Source: Clostridia bacterium
GTDB lineage: Bacteria > Bacillota > Clostridia > DUPQ01
Reading direction: 5' to 3'
Length of the DNA stretch: 8,882 bases
Assembly (NCBI GenBank): GCA_030592355.1
Contig: JAUVJE010000100.1
Span: forward strand, 1 to 8,882
The translations under genes were made by a program, and so were the position numbers. Of this stretch, positions 6,072 through 8,882 are shown in pieces (position 1 is the first letter of the stretch; every line of letters starts with the position of its first letter). The notes under the pieces are model-generated. The model made no database searches and was not told where the DNA came from. It saw only the letters and a program-made list of their open reading frames with translations.

Positions 6072-7037
6072 ATGAAATTGGGAGTTTTAACTGTAATGAT
6101 GTCTGATATGCCTCTTGAAGCAGTTTTGAAAAAACTTAGCAAACTAGGTGTTCAGACAGTAGAATTAGGAACAGGCGGATATCCTGGGAAAGCCCATGCG
6201 GATGCAAATGATTTCTTAAAGCATCCCGAAAAACTAGAGAACCTGCTGGCTCTTGTAAAAAAATACGGCATGGAAATAAGCGCATTCAGCTGTCATGGCA
6301 ATCCTGTTCATCCACAAAAAAAAGTTGCAGAAGCATTTGACAGAGACTTTCGCGATACAGTTCTCTTAGCAGAAAAAGCCGGCATCGACACTGTAATTAC
6401 ATTTTCAGGCTGCCCCGGTGGTTCGCCCTCTGATAAATATCCAAACTGGGTAACATGTCCATGGCCCGACGACTTCGGAAAAATTCTGGAATATCAGTGG
6501 AATGAGATTTTAATCCCCTATTGGAAAGAGGCGGCTTCATTTGCCAAAGAGCATGGTATTACAAAAATTGCTCTGGAAATGCATCCGGGTTTCTGTGTTT
6601 ATAATCCCGAATCTTTACTCAGACTAAGAGCAGCTGCAGGAGATTCCATAGGGGCTAACTTTGACCCAAGCCACTTATTTTGGCAGGGAATAGATCCTGT
6701 TCTGGCAATCAGGGCATTAAAAGACTGTATTTTCCATTTTCATGCAAAGGATAGTATTGTTCAGGAATATAATTCAAAAATCAACGGCGTGCTTGACACA
6801 AAGCATTATGGGGATGAATACAACCGGTCGTGGTTGTTCAGGACGGTTGGATATGGCAATGATTATAAAGTTTGGAAAGATATGTTTTCGGCTCTTCGAA
6901 CTTCAGGTTATGACGGGGCAATTTCAATCGAACACGAAGATTCTCTCATGAGTTCCGGAGAAGGGCTTGCAAAAGCAGTTGCTTTCCTTAAAGAAACCAT
7001 GATATTTGAGGAAACAGCTGAAATATTCTGGGCATAG
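6072..7037 (+). CDS. Sugar phosphate isomerase/epimerase-like TIM-barrel protein
   Basis: This xylose-isomerase-like (AP endonuclease 2) TIM barrel has 321 residues. The expected metal ligands are visible at strand ends: Glu169 (IALEMHPGF), Asp198 (ANFDPSH), His224 (FHFHAKDS) and Glu287 (SIEHED), so it probably binds a divalent cation such as Mn or Mg. Family members act as isomerases, epimerases, dehydratases or 3-keto-glycoside lyases on sugars and inositols. I chose the ATG at 6072 because GGAGG (6060-6064) is seven bases upstream; the ATG at 6066, which overlaps the previous stop, is only one base from it. The gap to the first oxidoreductase gene is two bases, implying translational coupling. 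Residues about 236-262 (a loop with DTKHYGDEYNRSW) probably shape substrate choice. The fold is firm; the reaction is unknown. Confidence 0.92.
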   Translation: MKLGVLTVMMSDMPLEAVLKKLSKLGVQTVELGTGGYPGKAHADANDFLKHPEKLENLLALVKKYGMEISAFSCHGNPVHPQKKVAEAFDRDFRDTVLLAEKAGIDTVITFSGCPGGSPSDKYPNWVTCPWPDDFGKILEYQWNEILIPYWKEAASFAKEHGITKIALEMHPGFCVYNPESLLRLRAAAGDSIGANFDPSHLFWQGIDPVLAIRALKDCIFHFHAKDSIVQEYNSKINGVLDTKHYGDEYNRSWLFRTVGYGNDYKVWKDMFSALRTSGYDGAISIEHEDSLMSSGEGLAKAVAFLKETMIFEETAEIFWA

Positions 7038-7047
7038 GAGAAACATA

Positions 7048-8199
7048 ATGAAAAAACTTAATGCCGGCCTGATAGGCTATAAATTCATGGGCAGAGCTCA
7101 CTCCAATGCATACCGGCAGGTAAATCACTTTTTTAATGCGGATGCGTATATCGTTCCCCGGGCTTTATGCGGCAGAAATCAGACCGCTGTCAGAGCCGCC
7201 GCTGAAAAATTTGGATTTGAAACATACGACACCGACTGGAAATCTTTTATAAAACGAGACGACATTGATTTCGTTGATATAACCTCACCAAGCAATATGC
7301 ATATGGAAATGGCACTTATGGCAGCCGATGAAAAGAAACACATTTTCTGCGAAAAACCTCTTGCCATGACTGCAAAAGATGCAAAAACGATGTGGAAGTC
7401 AGCAAAATCTGCAGGGATTGTACATCAGGTTGGATTTAATTACCGTTTTGTGCCTGCAATCAGGCTTGCCAAACGCTTGATTGACGAGGGTAAGCTAGGC
7501 TCCATATATCATTTTCGCGGATTGTATCTGCAGGATTGGATTGTTGATCCTAATTTCCCGCTTGTTTGGAGACTTGATAAAAATGTTGCAGGTTCGGGAG
7601 CCCACGGAGATATTAATGCACACATAATTGATTTAGCAAGATTTCTTATCGGCGACTTCAAGAAAGTCATGGGAATGAAAAAGACATTCATTAAAAGGCG
7701 TCCTATTGTTGAATCCATGGACGGATTATCAGCATCGGGTATCAGCTCCGGTAATATGGGTGATGTAACAGTAGACGACGCATCAATTTTTATGGCGGAA
7801 TTTAAAAGTGGCGCAGTTGGTACATTCGAAGCTACCAGATTCGCAACGGGTCGCCGAAACGGTATGTCTTTTGAGATAAACGGAAGCAAAGGCAGCGTCA
7901 AATTTGAATTCGAACGCATGAATGAACTACAGTATTACAATGCCAGCGATCCTTCATACCAACAGGGATTCAAGCTTATTTCAGCCACCGAATCCGAGCA
8001 TGAGTTCGCCGGTGCCTGGTGGCCTCCGGGACATATAATTGGTTATGAACATACTTTTGTACATGAGATGTACAGCTTTGTTCAGGCGATTTGCTCCGGT
8101 TTGAAGGCTAACCCTGATTTTGAAGATGGATATATATGCTGCAAGATATTGGATGCAGTCGATAACTCTATTAAGGAAGGCGGGTGGATTGATGTCTGA
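7048..8199 (+). CDS. Gfo/Idh/MocA family oxidoreductase (second copy), levoglucosan-dehydrogenase-like
   Basis: The protein has 383 residues from the ATG at 7048, chosen because AGGAG (7036-7040) lies seven bases upstream; an in-frame ATG at 7006 lies inside the previous gene and has no such support. The N-terminal motif reads GLIGYKFMGRAHSNAYRQ (7-24), with Lys12 where most relatives have the middle Gly. CEKPLA at 101-106 contains catalytic Lys103, followed by VGFNYRFVPA (128-137). The segment SGAHGDINAHIIDLARFL (183-200) carries Asp188 and His192. The stretch FRGLYLQDWIVDP...WR resembles, from memory, levoglucosan dehydrogenase, which oxidises C3 of an anhydrosugar with NAD+. That makes C3 oxidation of a sugar or glycoside plausible but unproven. 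It differs clearly from the first oxidoreductase in length and motifs, so they are not recent duplicates. It overlaps the MFS gene by eight bases. Confidence 0.93.
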   Translation: MKKLNAGLIGYKFMGRAHSNAYRQVNHFFNADAYIVPRALCGRNQTAVRAAAEKFGFETYDTDWKSFIKRDDIDFVDITSPSNMHMEMALMAADEKKHIFCEKPLAMTAKDAKTMWKSAKSAGIVHQVGFNYRFVPAIRLAKRLIDEGKLGSIYHFRGLYLQDWIVDPNFPLVWRLDKNVAGSGAHGDINAHIIDLARFLIGDFKKVMGMKKTFIKRRPIVESMDGLSASGISSGNMGDVTVDDASIFMAEFKSGAVGTFEATRFATGRRNGMSFEINGSKGSVKFEFERMNELQYYNASDPSYQQGFKLISATESEHEFAGAWWPPGHIIGYEHTFVHEMYSFVQAICSGLKANPDFEDGYICCKILDAVDNSIKEGGWIDV

Positions 8200-8882
8200 A
8201 AAACCTGTTAAACTATGGAATAAAAATTTTATTTTACTTGCACAGGGGCGGTTTGTTTCCCTTTTCGGCAGTGTTCTTTTTAGTATAGCTCTTGGTTTCT
8301 GGGTACTGGACAGAACAGGTTCTGGCACACTTATGGGAACAATAATGGCGGCATCCGCACTACCAAGGGTCCTCATAGCACCTTTTGCCGGACCTTTCAT
8401 TGACAAGTGGAGAAAAAGCAGGATCCTGGTCGCCGCTGACTTGGTTAACGGTATAGTGGTTTTGGCAGCCACGGCAATTATATATATGAATCTTCTTGAG
8501 GTCTGGATGGTTTTCATTATTGCTATCATATCCGGAATAGCCTCAGCATTTTTCTCACCGGCATCCAGGTCTATAATTCCCGAACTTATTCCAGAAGAAA
8601 AAATGACAAACGCAGTTTCTGTAGACAGTATGATTAATTCCGCTACAGAGATATTAGCGACTCCTACCGGAGGATTTATGTATGCCCTGTTAGGTGCTCC
8701 AATTTTATTTCTTATCAATGGGATATCCTATATACTGTCTGCCATTTCAGAGATGTTCATAAAGAGTTCAAAAAAGAAGCAACCTGAAGAGGATAAGGAT
8801 TATAACTACTGGGATGATTTTAAAAGCGGTATAAAATATGCGGTATCGCATATCGGAATAAGGAATTTTTATCTGCTGGCGG
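8192..8882 (+). CDS. MFS transporter, DHA3/efflux-type, N-terminal part only (runs off right edge)
   Basis: The first 230 codons are present and the frame is open to the window end. Residues about 14-36 form the first membrane helix (LLAQGRFVSLFGSVLF), with further hydrophobic helices at about 44-66, 79-98, 103-123, 150-165 and 167-188. The loop GPFIDKWRKSR (67-77) is the MFS motif A between helices 2 and 3. The segment FFSPASRSIIPELIPEEKM (120-138) followed by NAVSVDSMINS is typical of the 12-helix DHA3-type group that includes macrolide and siderophore exporters. A charged stretch (190-210) looks like the central cytoplasmic loop. The start ATG overlaps the preceding stop by eight bases, with GGTGG four bases upstream, so it belongs to the sugar operon. 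Direction and substrate are unknown. Confidence 0.9.
   Translation, partial: MSEKPVKLWNKNFILLAQGRFVSLFGSVLFSIALGFWVLDRTGSGTLMGTIMAASALPRVLIAPFAGPFIDKWRKSRILVAADLVNGIVVLAATAIIYMNLLEVWMVFIIAIISGIASAFFSPASRSIIPELIPEEKMTNAVSVDSMINSATEILATPTGGFMYALLGAPILFLINGISYILSAISEMFIKSSKKKQPEEDKDYNYWDDFKSGIKYAVSHIGIRNFYLLA

Noticed and set aside
7981..8718. Long minus-strand open frame of 245 codons
   Set aside because: It lies opposite the end of the second oxidoreductase and the MFS gene, both with clear family motifs, and its own translation shows no recognisable family.

Overview
The window looks like chromosomal DNA from a Gram-positive anaerobe of the class Clostridia. The evidence is the moderately AT-rich sequence, strong AGGAGG-type ribosome binding sites, TATAAT -10 boxes, an ECF-type riboflavin transporter under an FMN riboswitch, a lipoprotein serpin, and a surface protein with a Pro/Thr/Ser linker. 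The species cannot be named from sequence alone. I see no insertion sequences, tRNA or rRNA genes, CRISPR arrays or phage genes.

Left part (1-2300), all on the minus strand: reading in the direction of transcription there is an extended -10 promoter (about 2276-2303), an FMN riboswitch (2158-2258), a terminator hairpin (2126-2144), ribU (riboflavin uptake S component), tyrA (prephenate dehydrogenase with a C-terminal ACT domain), and the first 68 codons of a serpin-like lipoprotein that runs off the left edge. ribU and tyrA are only 32 bases apart, so FMN may influence tyrA through read-through. The serpin gene has its own probable -10 box and a small palindrome in its leader.

Middle part (2300-4965): a plus-strand promoter and a structured leader precede a 646-residue exported protein. 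It has a signal peptide, an NHL-type beta-propeller segment, two probable cadherin-like beta-sandwich domains, a roughly 100-residue Pro/Thr/Ser linker and a C-terminal membrane anchor. It converges on a YaiI/YqxD-family gene (UPF0178, PIN-like fold) with only 10 bases between the stop codons. The best terminator for the surface protein lies inside the opposing yaiI-like coding region.

Right part (4965-8882): a divergent plus-strand operon of four tightly packed genes: a Gfo/Idh/MocA oxidoreductase, a sugar-phosphate-isomerase-like TIM barrel, a second Gfo/Idh/MocA oxidoreductase resembling the levoglucosan-dehydrogenase group, and an MFS transporter cut by the right edge. Gaps are 2, 10 and -8 bases. 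Two NAD(P)-dependent sugar oxidoreductases around a metal-dependent TIM barrel suggest carbohydrate or inositol-type catabolism, possibly through keto-sugar intermediates. The substrate is not visible in the sequence.

No wholly new system is evident. The more interesting points are the readable riboswitch switching helix, the leader structure of the surface protein, the terminator embedded in an antisense gene, the possible leaderless yaiI-like transcript, and the uncharacterised sugar operon with an efflux-type MFS carrier.
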